NCBI GenBank assembly: GCA_041391385.1
Contig: JAWKOD010000003.1
Coordinates: forward strand, 372,001 to 436,000
Direction: 5' to 3'
Source: CANIGN01 sp041391385
GTDB lineage: Bacteria; Bdellovibrionota; UBA2428
Length of the DNA: 64,000 bases
Part shown: in pieces, positions 25,054 through 33,440 of the stretch
Layout of the letters: the number at the start of each line of letters is the position of its first letter
Position numbering within the stretch: position 1 is the first letter of the stretch
The notes under the pieces: generated by a model
Database searches by the model: none
Seen by the model: the letters and a program-made list of their open reading frames with translations, nothing else
Told to the model about the DNA's origin: nothing
Position numbers and translations under genes: made by a program

Positions 25054-27699
25054 ATGAAACCCGTTAAAGGAAATGAGATTCGAGAAGCCTTTCTTTCATA
25101 TTTTGAAAAACAAGGTCACGCACGAGTAGCCAGCTCAAAACTTGTTCCCGATAACGACCCCACCTTGCTTTTTACAACAGCTGGCATGGTGCAATTTAAA
25201 GATACTTTTTTAGGTCTTGAAAAACGCCCCTACAGCCGCGCAACAAGTTCACAAAAATGTGTGCGTGCTGGCGGCAAGCATAACGATCTTGAAAACGTTG
25301 GATTTACAGAGCGTCACCATACTTTTTTTGAAATGCTCGGGAACTTTAGCTTTGGAGATTACTTTAAAAAAGAAGCGATCCATTTTGCCTGGGAATTTGT
25401 TACCAAAGACCTCGGTCTACCTAAAGATCGCCTTAGAGTAAGTGTTTTTGAAACTGATGATGAAAGTGCAGAAATCTGGCACAAGCAAGAAGGTGTACCC
25501 AAAGACCGCATTGTGCGCTTTGGGGAAGAAGATAACTTTTGGGCTATGGGCGATGAAGGCCCTTGTGGTCCGTGTTCAGAAATATTTTGGGACCAAGGCA
25601 AAGAAGTCGACGGAGATCGTTGGCTTGAGTTTTGGAACGTTGTCTTCATGCAATACAACCGAAAGAACGGAGTCCTCACGCCACTTGAAAGACCCTCTGT
25701 AGATACAGGTATGGGCCTTGAGCGTATGTGCACTGTCATGCAAGGCGTGGAATCAAACTACGAGATTGATCTTTTTACAGATCTCATTAAAGCAACACAT
25801 GCTTATTTTGAAAACTCGCTCAAACACAAGATTGATCTCGGCAACCGAGAAAATCTTTGCGCCACTCGCGTTATTGTCGACCACTTACGCTCAACCAGTT
25901 TTCTCATTGCAGATGGTGTCATGCCCTCTAATGAAGGTCGTGGTTACGTTTTAAGACGTATCCTGAGACGGGCTGTTCGCTTTGGTCACAAGCTTGGAAT
26001 ACGAGATCCCTTTTTAGAAAAGATCTATCCAGCGCTCGAAGCCTCGCTTGCGGATGTTTATCCAGAACTCAGTCAAAGAAAGTCCTACATCCTAGATGTT
26101 TTAAAACAAGAAGAAGTAAAGTTCTTTGAAACCCTAGATCGTGGCATTGAACTTTTAGATGATGCCATGAAAAAGGGAGAGAACTCACTGGCCCCAGACA
26201 CTGTCTTTAAACTTTACGATACCTTTGGATTTCCCTTTGATCTCACTGAACTTATTGCTCAAGAGCGTGGGATAAAAATTGAAATGAACAAAGTTGAGGA
26301 GCTTCTCTCCAAACAGCAAGAAATGTCTCGCGCTAGCTGGAAGGGCTCGGGAGCCGAAGCCCTCCCCAACTCTGTAAAAGAATGGCAAAGCACACTTAAG
26401 ACAACTCCTAAATTTTATGAGGCTTCTAAAACAGAATCTAAAGTTTTAGGAATTGAATCCACAGATACTGGTTCATGGATCGCACTTGATCCCTGTCCTT
26501 TCTACGCCGAAAGTGGTGGACAAGTAGGAGACAGCGGAAAGCTTGTGGATAAGTCTGGGAAAACTTTTCTTGTCAGCACCTGTAAAAAAGTTGCGGATGG
26601 TCTACTAGCTCTTAGAATCGAAGGCCCATGCTCACTAAAAGTCGGCGATATCGTTTCTGCCGAAGTCGATGATGCCCGTCGAACAAAAATTCGCGCCAAT
26701 CACACATCGACCCACCTCCTACATGCTTCTCTTCGAAAATATTTAGGAACGCACGTTCACCAAGCAGGTTCCTTCTTAGACGATACGCGATTAAGATTTG
26801 ACTTTTCTCATAACAAATCCGTAAGTGAAGAAGAAAAGCAAAAAATAGAAGACTGGGTGAATGAGCAAATCCAAGGAGCACACAAAGTTACCATTGAAAG
26901 CATGTCTCACAAAGACGCTACCGCTAAGGGCGCAATGGCTCTCTTTGGCGAAAAGTACGGAGACACTGTAAGAGTTGTGGATATTGAGGGAACCCCCTCC
27001 ATGGAACTTTGTGGTGGACTCCATGTAGCAAACACTCAGGACATCAAACGCTTTAAGCTTATTAAAGAAAGTGGAGTTTCTAGTGGTGTGAGGCGCGTAG
27101 AAGCTGTCTCAGGTACCGCACTCGAAGATTATCTCCAAGAAGAAATCACGCAAAAGCTTAAACGGGTCAGTACATTGAACGAAGAGATATTCGCGCTTCA
27201 GTTATCTCAGCCTCTTCCTAACCTTGAAAAAGCCTCTGCCGAGGAAAACCTCAAAGTTATCAATACATATATTTTAGAAGCAGAAGAAAAAATTCAAACT
27301 AAGAAGAAAGAACTTAAAAAACAAGAGGACGAAGCCTTTAGAGAAAAAGTTATGAGTCAGTCGAGCGATATCGCCGAAGACTTTGCCTACAAGGGACACA
27401 CACTTCAGCTTTTAGCTTTTGAAGACAGCATTGCCATTGATAAACTTAGAGAGATTGTCGATCAAGCGCGCAGCAAAGCTGCCAAAGACAAGGTGGCCTT
27501 TATGGCTCTTTCAAAACTTGGTTTCTTTGTTTCAAAAACAAATGAGAGTTCCTTCCCCATCAGTGAGTTTCGCCAGCTTCTTGTAGCTGAACAAAAATTT
27601 AAAGGTGGCGGAGACGAGAACAAAGCTCAAGGAAAAGTTCCACCTGAGCTCAACTTCGCCTCCTTAAAAGAATGGTTAAAGAGTAAACAGAATGCTTAA
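25054..27699 (+). CDS. alaS: Alanyl-tRNA synthetase
   Basis: Class II synthetase, 881 residues as usual. The start EIREAFLSYFEKQGH leads into LLFTTAGMVQFKDTFLG and TSSQKCVRAGGKHNDLENVG. The editing domain has HTSTHLLHASLRK (HxxxH zinc/editing site) and ELCGGLHVANT (CxxxH), which clear mischarged Ser/Gly. The C-terminal DHHA1-type region is present (GGGDENKAQGK). ATG directly preceded by a G-rich tract. It overlaps the following lipoprotein gene by eight bases. Confidence 0.97.
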   Translation: MKPVKGNEIREAFLSYFEKQGHARVASSKLVPDNDPTLLFTTAGMVQFKDTFLGLEKRPYSRATSSQKCVRAGGKHNDLENVGFTERHHTFFEMLGNFSFGDYFKKEAIHFAWEFVTKDLGLPKDRLRVSVFETDDESAEIWHKQEGVPKDRIVRFGEEDNFWAMGDEGPCGPCSEIFWDQGKEVDGDRWLEFWNVVFMQYNRKNGVLTPLERPSVDTGMGLERMCTVMQGVESNYEIDLFTDLIKATHAYFENSLKHKIDLGNRENLCATRVIVDHLRSTSFLIADGVMPSNEGRGYVLRRILRRAVRFGHKLGIRDPFLEKIYPALEASLADVYPELSQRKSYILDVLKQEEVKFFETLDRGIELLDDAMKKGENSLAPDTVFKLYDTFGFPFDLTELIAQERGIKIEMNKVEELLSKQQEMSRASWKGSGAEALPNSVKEWQSTLKTTPKFYEASKTESKVLGIESTDTGSWIALDPCPFYAESGGQVGDSGKLVDKSGKTFLVSTCKKVADGLLALRIEGPCSLKVGDIVSAEVDDARRTKIRANHTSTHLLHASLRKYLGTHVHQAGSFLDDTRLRFDFSHNKSVSEEEKQKIEDWVNEQIQGAHKVTIESMSHKDATAKGAMALFGEKYGDTVRVVDIEGTPSMELCGGLHVANTQDIKRFKLIKESGVSSGVRRVEAVSGTALEDYLQEEITQKLKRVSTLNEEIFALQLSQPLPNLEKASAEENLKVINTYILEAEEKIQTKKKELKKQEDEAFREKVMSQSSDIAEDFAYKGHTLQLLAFEDSIAIDKLREIVDQARSKAAKDKVAFMALSKLGFFVSKTNESSFPISEFRQLLVAEQKFKGGGDENKAQGKVPPELNFASLKEWLKSKQNA

Positions 27700-28225
27700 A
27701 CACATTGTTCATTGCCTTATCCTCATACTTTTTCTTACGAGCCTTGAGTCTTGTTCGGACAAGCCCTCTCGTGAGCGCTTCCCCGGCCCTATTGGACGTA
27801 CAACGGATGTACAACAGGCCCAAAAAACCAAAGAAGTTCTAGGTGGATTTGACCCTACGGCCAATAAGCTAGAAGAGGGCAAGGCCATTCGTGGAATTAT
27901 TCGCCTCAAAAAAGGACTCAAAATCCCTGCTGAGCACTATATGATATTTATCTCAGCTCGCTCGCTTGGCGGAGGCCCCCCGCTTGCAGCCACAAGACTC
28001 AGCCCGCGTAAAATTCCCTTTCGCTTTACCCTTTCGCAAGCCAACGTCATGATGCAAGGTACAACTCTCGAAGGCTTTGTTGAAGTCACTGTACGCATAT
28101 CTCAACCCAAGCCTGATGGTAGCTATGACCCACTCACTCGACAAAAAGGCGATCTTTTCGGATCTAAGCGAGTCCAAGTTGGAACAAACAACCTTGAACT
28201 AGAAATAAACGAAAGCGTTGAATAG
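27692..28225 (+). CDS. Lipoprotein with CcmI C-terminal-like domain
   Basis: 177 residues with lipobox LESC (Cys21). The segment MIFISARSLGGGPPLAA, then SPRKIPFRFTLS and MMQGTTLEGFVEVTVRIS, matches the C-terminal domain of CcmI/CycH, the cytochrome c assembly factor that holds apocytochrome; here the TPR half is missing and a lipid anchor replaces the membrane helices. A periplasmic apocytochrome-binding or chaperone role is inference. No ccm gene is nearby. The gene overlaps alaS by eight bases and is probably co-transcribed with it. Confidence 0.7.
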   Translation: MLKHIVHCLILILFLTSLESCSDKPSRERFPGPIGRTTDVQQAQKTKEVLGGFDPTANKLEEGKAIRGIIRLKKGLKIPAEHYMIFISARSLGGGPPLAATRLSPRKIPFRFTLSQANVMMQGTTLEGFVEVTVRISQPKPDGSYDPLTRQKGDLFGSKRVQVGTNNLELEINESVE

Positions 28226-28242
28226 CTCTCTATAAAAAAATT

Positions 28243-29067
28243 CTACTTTTGTTTTAGATTTATAAAGGGAACCGCAGAACCCATCATTGTTTCTGGAAGT
28301 CTGCCATCCCACTTTTGAACCGCTTCATAATCCACTAAGCCTTTATTTTGCGATAAGGCCTGTGTTCTTATACGCATAGATTCTGCCTCGGCTTTTGCAG
28401 AAATGATTTTCTGCTCGGCTTCCTCACGCACCTTCACTGTTTTATTTTTAGCCTCTTCAGCTTGTTGAATAGCGACTACTTTAGATTCTACTGCGTGTTC
28501 AAACTGATCGTTAAAGTCCAAATTAGTTAACTCAAATCCACGAATCGATACATTCTTAGCAGCCAATTCGCCCACAATTCGATCAAAAATCGCGCGTGTG
28601 GCCTCTTGTCTGTTAGAAACTAATTGCACAGCTTCATAATGCCCCACAATTTCTTTTATTTTACCAAGCACGACCTGAGGAATAAGCCTATTGGCCCAAT
28701 CAACACCCACTTGCTCTAAAATCACATGAATCTTCGTGGGATCAGGATTGTAGTTAAGCGCATAAAAGACATCGACCTGTTGGACGTCTTTTGTGTAGGC
28801 CATAGTTTTAGATTCAGTTTTTACTTCACGAACATCCATTACAACTAAGTTTGTGGTGATGGGGTTTACAAAATACAGACCCTCCAGCAAAGACTCGCTA
28901 TCGACTTTTCCAAAGCGTGTCTTAACTCCGCGGTGTCCTGTGTTTACAATTTTAAAAGAAGACCAAAGAACCCCAAAAGCTAAGAAGGCTACAAAGCCTA
29001 TTACAATATTTTTTGTTGTTGCTGCATTAAAATAATCTGCTGGATCTGCCATAGGACTATTATGCAC
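28243..29067 (-). CDS. Prohibitin/SPFH-domain membrane protein
   Basis: 274 residues: an N-terminal membrane helix (about 16-34, IVIGFVAFLAFGVLW), then the SPFH core with NTGHRGVKTRFGKV and GLYFVNPI, and a long coiled region (FEHAVESKVVAIQQAEEAKNKT, about 195-235) ending in an Ala/Glu-rich tail. Prohibitin-like proteins form inner-membrane rings that organise membrane proteases such as FtsH. Start may be the ATG at 29067 or the one at 29052 (MADPADYF). Convergent with the previous gene 17 bases away. Precedes the ferritin-like gene on the strand by no shared operon features. Confidence 0.9.
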   Translation of the reverse strand: MHNSPMADPADYFNAATTKNIVIGFVAFLAFGVLWSSFKIVNTGHRGVKTRFGKVDSESLLEGLYFVNPITTNLVVMDVREVKTESKTMAYTKDVQQVDVFYALNYNPDPTKIHVILEQVGVDWANRLIPQVVLGKIKEIVGHYEAVQLVSNRQEATRAIFDRIVGELAAKNVSIRGFELTNLDFNDQFEHAVESKVVAIQQAEEAKNKTVKVREEAEQKIISAKAEAESMRIRTQALSQNKGLVDYEAVQKWDGRLPETMMGSAVPFINLKQK

Positions 29068-29112
29068 GATATAGTCCTAAGAGCTAATTTCTAATCAAAA
29101 AAAATACGATGC

Positions 29113-29565
29113 TTAGGTGTACTCTTTCAGAAAGCCAATAAACTCTCTTCTGTGATCTTCCTCACCTGAGAGAAGTGTAATCGCCATGTCTTGAGTAACG
29201 TAATCATGTCCGTCACAAAGTTTAATTATTTTTTTGTACTGAGCAATGGCTCCTTCTTCAGCCGCAATAACACCCTTAATAACAGAAACGATGTCTGTAG
29301 AGTTTTCGAAGGCCTGCAAATAAGTCTGTCCCTTTTTTAAAGACATTGAACCAGGCACTGTTCCACCAATTGTTTTAATCCGATTGGCAAGAGTTTGTGC
29401 GTGTGTCATTTCTTCTTGCACGTCAGCTTGAAGAATTTTTTTAATAACCTCGGAACGAACACCATCTAAATTTACAGAAGCAGCTATGTAATTCTCCACT
29501 GTTTCGAGTTCCATTCCATAAGCAACAATAAGTTCTTGTATGATTTCTTGAGTCTTTTGATCCAT
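29113..29565 (-). CDS. Ferritin-like diiron protein
   Basis: 150 residues with a four-helix ferritin-like pattern: ELETVENY in helix A, QEEMTHAQTL (ExxH) in helix B, AAEEGAIAQY in helix C and SGEEDHRREF (ExxxxH) in helix D. This fits bacterioferritin/Dps-like or rubrerythrin-type diiron sites for iron storage or peroxide removal. Heme-binding Met at the dimer interface is not identifiable. A TAGACA word lies 14-24 bases upstream of the ATG. It sits between a prohibitin and a thioesterase gene, all on the minus strand. Confidence 0.85.
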   Translation of the reverse strand: MDQKTQEIIQELIVAYGMELETVENYIAASVNLDGVRSEVIKKILQADVQEEMTHAQTLANRIKTIGGTVPGSMSLKKGQTYLQAFENSTDIVSVIKGVIAAEEGAIAQYKKIIKLCDGHDYVTQDMAITLLSGEEDHRREFIGFLKEYT

Positions 29566-29615
29566 AAACCTATTTTGGTGTCTAGATACTCAAAGTCAAC
29601 CCTTGTTTAACTCTT

Positions 29616-30065
29616 CTAAGCTTCCCCACTTAAAGGTTCTTCTCTAAAATATCTACTCGCGAGTGGTAGCTTAGGGTCATGAAGCTTTTTTGCCCACCTA
29701 TCAGTAGCTTTTCCATTTTTATCAAGGGCTACGAATTTAAAAATTGATTCAGCAACCAATAGTCCACGCGAGGAGTCTTCTGTGGATTTTCTTTTTTTTG
29801 CCGAAACATGCACTAAAACTGAGGTCATACCCTCATCAACAACTTCTGCCTCAAGCTCCACGACTTCTTGAACATTCACAGGAGCGTGGAACTTCATCTG
29901 GTCCACAAAGAGAGTTACGCAATTTCTCTCTGTATGCTCCATCGCACAGAGGGCTGCAACTTTATCCATCCAACTCATCATCATTCCGCCGAATAGTATC
30001 CCAAAGGGATTCAAATCCGTCGGCATGACCCAAAAAGTCGACTTTGTTTTTTCTTTGATGTTCAT
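29616..30065 (-). CDS. Hotdog-fold acyl-CoA thioesterase
   Basis: 149 residues. PTDLNPFGILFGGMMMSWMDKVAA is the N-terminal active-site loop and hot-dog helix of YciA-type acyl-CoA hydrolases (NxxGxxFGG...D), followed by CVTLFVDQMKFHAPVNVQEVV. These enzymes release free fatty acids from acyl-CoA. The ATG has a strong ribosome binding site (AGGAGG, seven bases upstream), unusual here. A 160-base gap precedes it, likely with its promoter. Confidence 0.88.
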   Translation of the reverse strand: MNIKEKTKSTFWVMPTDLNPFGILFGGMMMSWMDKVAALCAMEHTERNCVTLFVDQMKFHAPVNVQEVVELEAEVVDEGMTSVLVHVSAKKRKSTEDSSRGLLVAESIFKFVALDKNGKATDRWAKKLHDPKLPLASRYFREEPLSGEA

Positions 30066-30227
30066 CGCAACCCTCCTACCCTTCCCTAGAACAAGGTATG
30101 GTCGATCGAGTAAATCTTCAAAAAAGAAATACTTTTTTGTTTATCAAGACTTTGTGGAGAATTCGCACACGCAATTAAAACACGTTCGCTTGATTTAGGC
30201 TGATCGAATCTTTAGTTATAGAAAAAG

Positions 30228-31364
30228 CTACTCTGGTTTTTTGTAAACAAGTCCTGTGGGACCAGTGTATTCGCCACGTGGTCTGTAGATACGATTATTT
30301 TCCCACTGTTCAAGTGCATGAGCACACCAGCCTGAAACGCGACTTGCTACAAAAATAGGAGTGAATAAATCGCCGGGAATTCCCATTGAGGAATAAACCG
30401 TTGCGGAATAAAAATCCACGTTGGGAGTAAGCCCCTTTTTCTCTTGCATCATGTTATCGATATGAACGCTCATATTGTAATATTCTGGTCGACCTGTTTC
30501 TTGAGTCAGTTGCTTACTAAATTTTCGTAGAATTTTTGCACGGGGATCGCCATTTTTATAAACCCTATGACCAATACCCATAACTTTTTTCTTTTGAGCC
30601 AAGGCTTCGTCTACAAATTTCTGAGCGTTTTCAAGAGTAGCAATTTCTTCTAGCATTTCCATAACGGCAGTATTCGCCCCGCCGTGAAGAGGTCCCTTAA
30701 GTGCACCAATCGCGCCCACAACTGCTGAGTGCAAATCAGATAAGCTTGAACAAATCACACGTGTTGTAAAAGTGCTGCAATTGAGTTCATGGTCCGCATG
30801 AAGAATCAGAGCCACGTCCATAATGCGAGCCCACTCATCACTAGGCTCTTTACCCGTAACGAGATAGAGCAAGTTCCATCCCAAGCACTTACCTTTTTTA
30901 GGCGCAAGAGCCTCACGACCGTTTCTCACTTGTTCTATTAGTCCAATAATGGCCCCCATTTTAGCCGTTAATCGCAGTGCCTTACGTTTTACTGCTTCTG
31001 GAGAGTCATTGTTCACATCGGGATCATAAAAAGAAAGCATGGAGATCGCTGTGCGAACCATGTCCATGGGATGAGCTCCCTTTGGAAGCTCTTTTACGGT
31101 GTCTTTGAGAATACTTTGGAATGCTGGCTCAAGAGTCGCCTCTTTTTCAATTTCTGCTTTAAAAGCAGTCAACTCAGCTTTTGTGGGAAACTTTCCGTTC
31201 CAGAGCAGAAAAGCAACTTCTTCAAAGGTTGCATGCTCAGCTAAGTCCTCGATCGTATAGCCGCGGTAACAAAGGGTAGCGTCCACGATACTGCTAATGG
31301 CAGTGGTACATGCCACAACGCCTTCAAGTCCTTTGTTAATTGCTCCACTATATACATCAGCCAT
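30228..31364 (-). CDS. gltA: Citrate synthase
   Basis: 378 residues, the short type. Active-site elements include HADHELNCSTF, GALKGPLHGGANTAVM and GIGHRVYKNGDPRAKIL, with VDFYSATVYSSMGIP and RPRGEYTGP at the C-terminus. It condenses oxaloacetate with acetyl-CoA at the entry of the TCA cycle. The short form overlaps 2-methylcitrate synthases, so the substrate is not fixed by sequence alone. A LysR-type regulator lies 52 bases upstream on the same strand. Confidence 0.92.
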   Translation of the reverse strand: MADVYSGAINKGLEGVVACTTAISSIVDATLCYRGYTIEDLAEHATFEEVAFLLWNGKFPTKAELTAFKAEIEKEATLEPAFQSILKDTVKELPKGAHPMDMVRTAISMLSFYDPDVNNDSPEAVKRKALRLTAKMGAIIGLIEQVRNGREALAPKKGKCLGWNLLYLVTGKEPSDEWARIMDVALILHADHELNCSTFTTRVICSSLSDLHSAVVGAIGALKGPLHGGANTAVMEMLEEIATLENAQKFVDEALAQKKKVMGIGHRVYKNGDPRAKILRKFSKQLTQETGRPEYYNMSVHIDNMMQEKKGLTPNVDFYSATVYSSMGIPGDLFTPIFVASRVSGWCAHALEQWENNRIYRPRGEYTGPTGLVYKKPE

Positions 31365-31416
31365 ATGGCTTTATTACTAGCGTAGAGAGGAGTTTTTGAC
31401 CACAAACTTATGCTCT

Positions 31417-32289
31417 TTAAGTACTGGAACTCTTAGCCCGGGCTCCCACTTCTGCGCAAAAAAGTTCCATCGTTTTTTTACTTTCGCTCGAAATATCAGC
31501 CCTATATACTGCGTAAACCGCTGGATCTGTATAGAGTCCCTTGAGAGGAGCTCGAATAAGCTTTTTACGCTCTTCTTTTGTAAACAAGCTCAACTGTAAA
31601 TACCCAACCGCCAAGCCCCGTAAAACAATGTCGCGCAATATTCTAACATCCTTAGCGATATAACCTACTTGATCCTCTTCTAATAGTTGAGTCCAGTCGC
31701 GCTGAGGCTTTGGCAGATCCACCTTGGGATACTGACTTAAATCCACAAGACTTTTAGTTTTTTCTAGATTTGGGAACGCTGCTTTCAGCCCGACGTAAGC
31801 GACATCTTCTGAGGCGACTCTTATATACTTAAGCCTTTGAGGTTTTTTACTCCATGTCACAAAAGCAAAATCAAGACGGCCACTTAAAACTTCATTGTAG
31901 CAATCGAGGGAGTTAGAAGTAAAAAGATGCACAATGGGCAAGGTCTTTTTATTTTTTTCGAGTATGTCCAGTAGATAAGCAGAGGCGATATGCCCAACAC
32001 ACCCCATACGCAAAAGTGGATTAGCTTCGTTTGCTGATTCAAGAATTTTTCCATGAATATCTCCCTGAATCCGAGAAAGATGCTCGTATATTTTTTTCCC
32101 AGCGGGCGTTAACTCAATACCCCTTACGCTCCTGCTAAAGAGTGCCACACCCAAATCCTCTTCCAAAGTTTTCATGGCACTACTGAGCGCAGGCTGACTA
32201 ATCCCAATGCTTTTAGCTGCAGAAAAAAAGCTCCTTTCTTCTGCGCATCTTAAAAAGTACTGAATCTTACTGCTATAGACATTCTTCAT
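31417..32289 (-). CDS. LysR-type transcriptional regulator
   Basis: 290 residues: an N-terminal winged HTH (KIQYFLRCAEERSFFSAAKSIGISQPALS, residues 8-36 region) followed by a two-lobed substrate-binding domain (LRMGCVGHIASAY at about 92). It is transcribed away from the secreted 32382 gene and lies directly upstream of gltA on the same strand; either could be its target. The 80-base divergent gap is very AT-rich, including GCTTATTATAATTATTATTG, and holds a good promoter for the divergent gene. Confidence 0.9.
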   Translation of the reverse strand: MKNVYSSKIQYFLRCAEERSFFSAAKSIGISQPALSSAMKTLEEDLGVALFSRSVRGIELTPAGKKIYEHLSRIQGDIHGKILESANEANPLLRMGCVGHIASAYLLDILEKNKKTLPIVHLFTSNSLDCYNEVLSGRLDFAFVTWSKKPQRLKYIRVASEDVAYVGLKAAFPNLEKTKSLVDLSQYPKVDLPKPQRDWTQLLEEDQVGYIAKDVRILRDIVLRGLAVGYLQLSLFTKEERKKLIRAPLKGLYTDPAVYAVYRADISSESKKTMELFCAEVGARAKSSST

Positions 32290-32342
32290 TTAGAGCTTTT
32301 TTATATAAGTACAAACTATAGCTTATTATAATTATTATTGAT

Positions 32343-32371
32343 TTTACTTATACTAGCCCTAGCATTATAAT
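32343..32371 (+). promoter_or_regulatory. Promoter of the secreted-protein gene at 32382
   Basis: TTTACT (32343-32348) and a perfect TATAAT (32366-32371), 17 bases apart. The -10 ends exactly ten bases before the ATG at 32382, so a three-to-four-base leader is predicted. The -10 overlaps the first in-frame ATG at 32370, which favours 32382 as the true start. Confidence 0.6.
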
Positions 32372-32381
32372 GCATAGTGTC

Positions 32382-33440
32382 ATGAGTAAGATTAAACACT
32401 TAACCCTCCTAGCTCTACTGTGCGGCCCCCACCTAAAAGCCCATACATGCAGGGATGCCCTGAGCACTCCACAAAAACCCAATCCCGAATTCTTTGACTA
32501 TTTGACCTCACCCCACCTCGGCATCTCCTTCGTCGCCTCAGCGGATAGAAAACAAAATGCCAGCCTGCTCTTAGAAACAAACGAAAGCATTGAGATAAGC
32601 AAGCAACTTGGCATGGTCGTTTACTTCCGAGCAGATTTCGAAATTACTCCACACGCAAGTATTATAGGCATTCCCTTTCGCTCAATGACCCTAAGCTCAG
32701 TTGACGGAACCCCAATCGACAAAGAAGCCTTGATTCATCCAGAACAGGCTGGTTTTAAAATTTTAAAAATCACTCAAGTTCCTGGGCAAAATATAGAAAT
32801 AAAAAATAACAAAGTTGAAATGTTACCTATTCTCGATAGCGAAGCTCTCCTAGAAACGCAGGTAGAAGATCTCAATCTAGCAACTTATTATTTTACTCGT
32901 GGGGCCTACCCCAAAGCGAGCGTTCCGAGCGCAGATCTTGAACGCATCTCTGCAGTCATCACGCAAGGATTTCATAATCTTGAAGATCCCGCATTACAGG
33001 AACGTGCCCTAGAAATTATCGCTGCCGGAGAAGACGCCATTAACAAAGAACTCAACAAGTACGGTTTTAAAATTGGAAGAACACTCTACGAAGGCAATGT
33101 TCCACAAAAACAATGGGCACACGAGATGAGCCAAAAAGAAAAAGTAGATGCTGGAAAAGACATAGACTTCTATCCACTTGCTGTAGAGCACGGAGACTTT
33201 GCAGCCATACACGGAGCCTACTCACATCACGCACTTTTCATAGCCTTTTTTTCAAAAATGAACCCGGACGATATCCATTTTTTTGTTGAAGAGCTCATGA
33301 AAAGACAGAGAAGCAATGACTCAAGAGACTGGTACACCTGGGTGATACTTTTTGATGGAGATAACTCAAATTCCCCTATTAGCCCAGGTTACTGGGCCAA
33401 TAGGATTAGAAATTATAAAACTACTGCAGTGAACGAATAA
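32382..33440 (+). CDS. Secreted protein of unknown function
   Basis: 352 residues from the ATG at 32382. The N-terminus MSKIKHLTLLALLCGP is a signal peptide with cleavage around LKA/H. No family recognised. Mid-protein a helical region (QGFHNLEDPALQERALEI) and later FAAIHGAYSHHALFIAF may form an all-alpha domain; a His-rich patch 'HGAYSHH' could bind metal. The final 20 bases overlap the end of the convergent M3 peptidase gene. Divergent from the LysR regulator, which is the best candidate for its control. Confidence 0.65.
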   Translation: MSKIKHLTLLALLCGPHLKAHTCRDALSTPQKPNPEFFDYLTSPHLGISFVASADRKQNASLLLETNESIEISKQLGMVVYFRADFEITPHASIIGIPFRSMTLSSVDGTPIDKEALIHPEQAGFKILKITQVPGQNIEIKNNKVEMLPILDSEALLETQVEDLNLATYYFTRGAYPKASVPSADLERISAVITQGFHNLEDPALQERALEIIAAGEDAINKELNKYGFKIGRTLYEGNVPQKQWAHEMSQKEKVDAGKDIDFYPLAVEHGDFAAIHGAYSHHALFIAFFSKMNPDDIHFFVEELMKRQRSNDSRDWYTWVILFDGDNSNSPISPGYWANRIRNYKTTAVNE

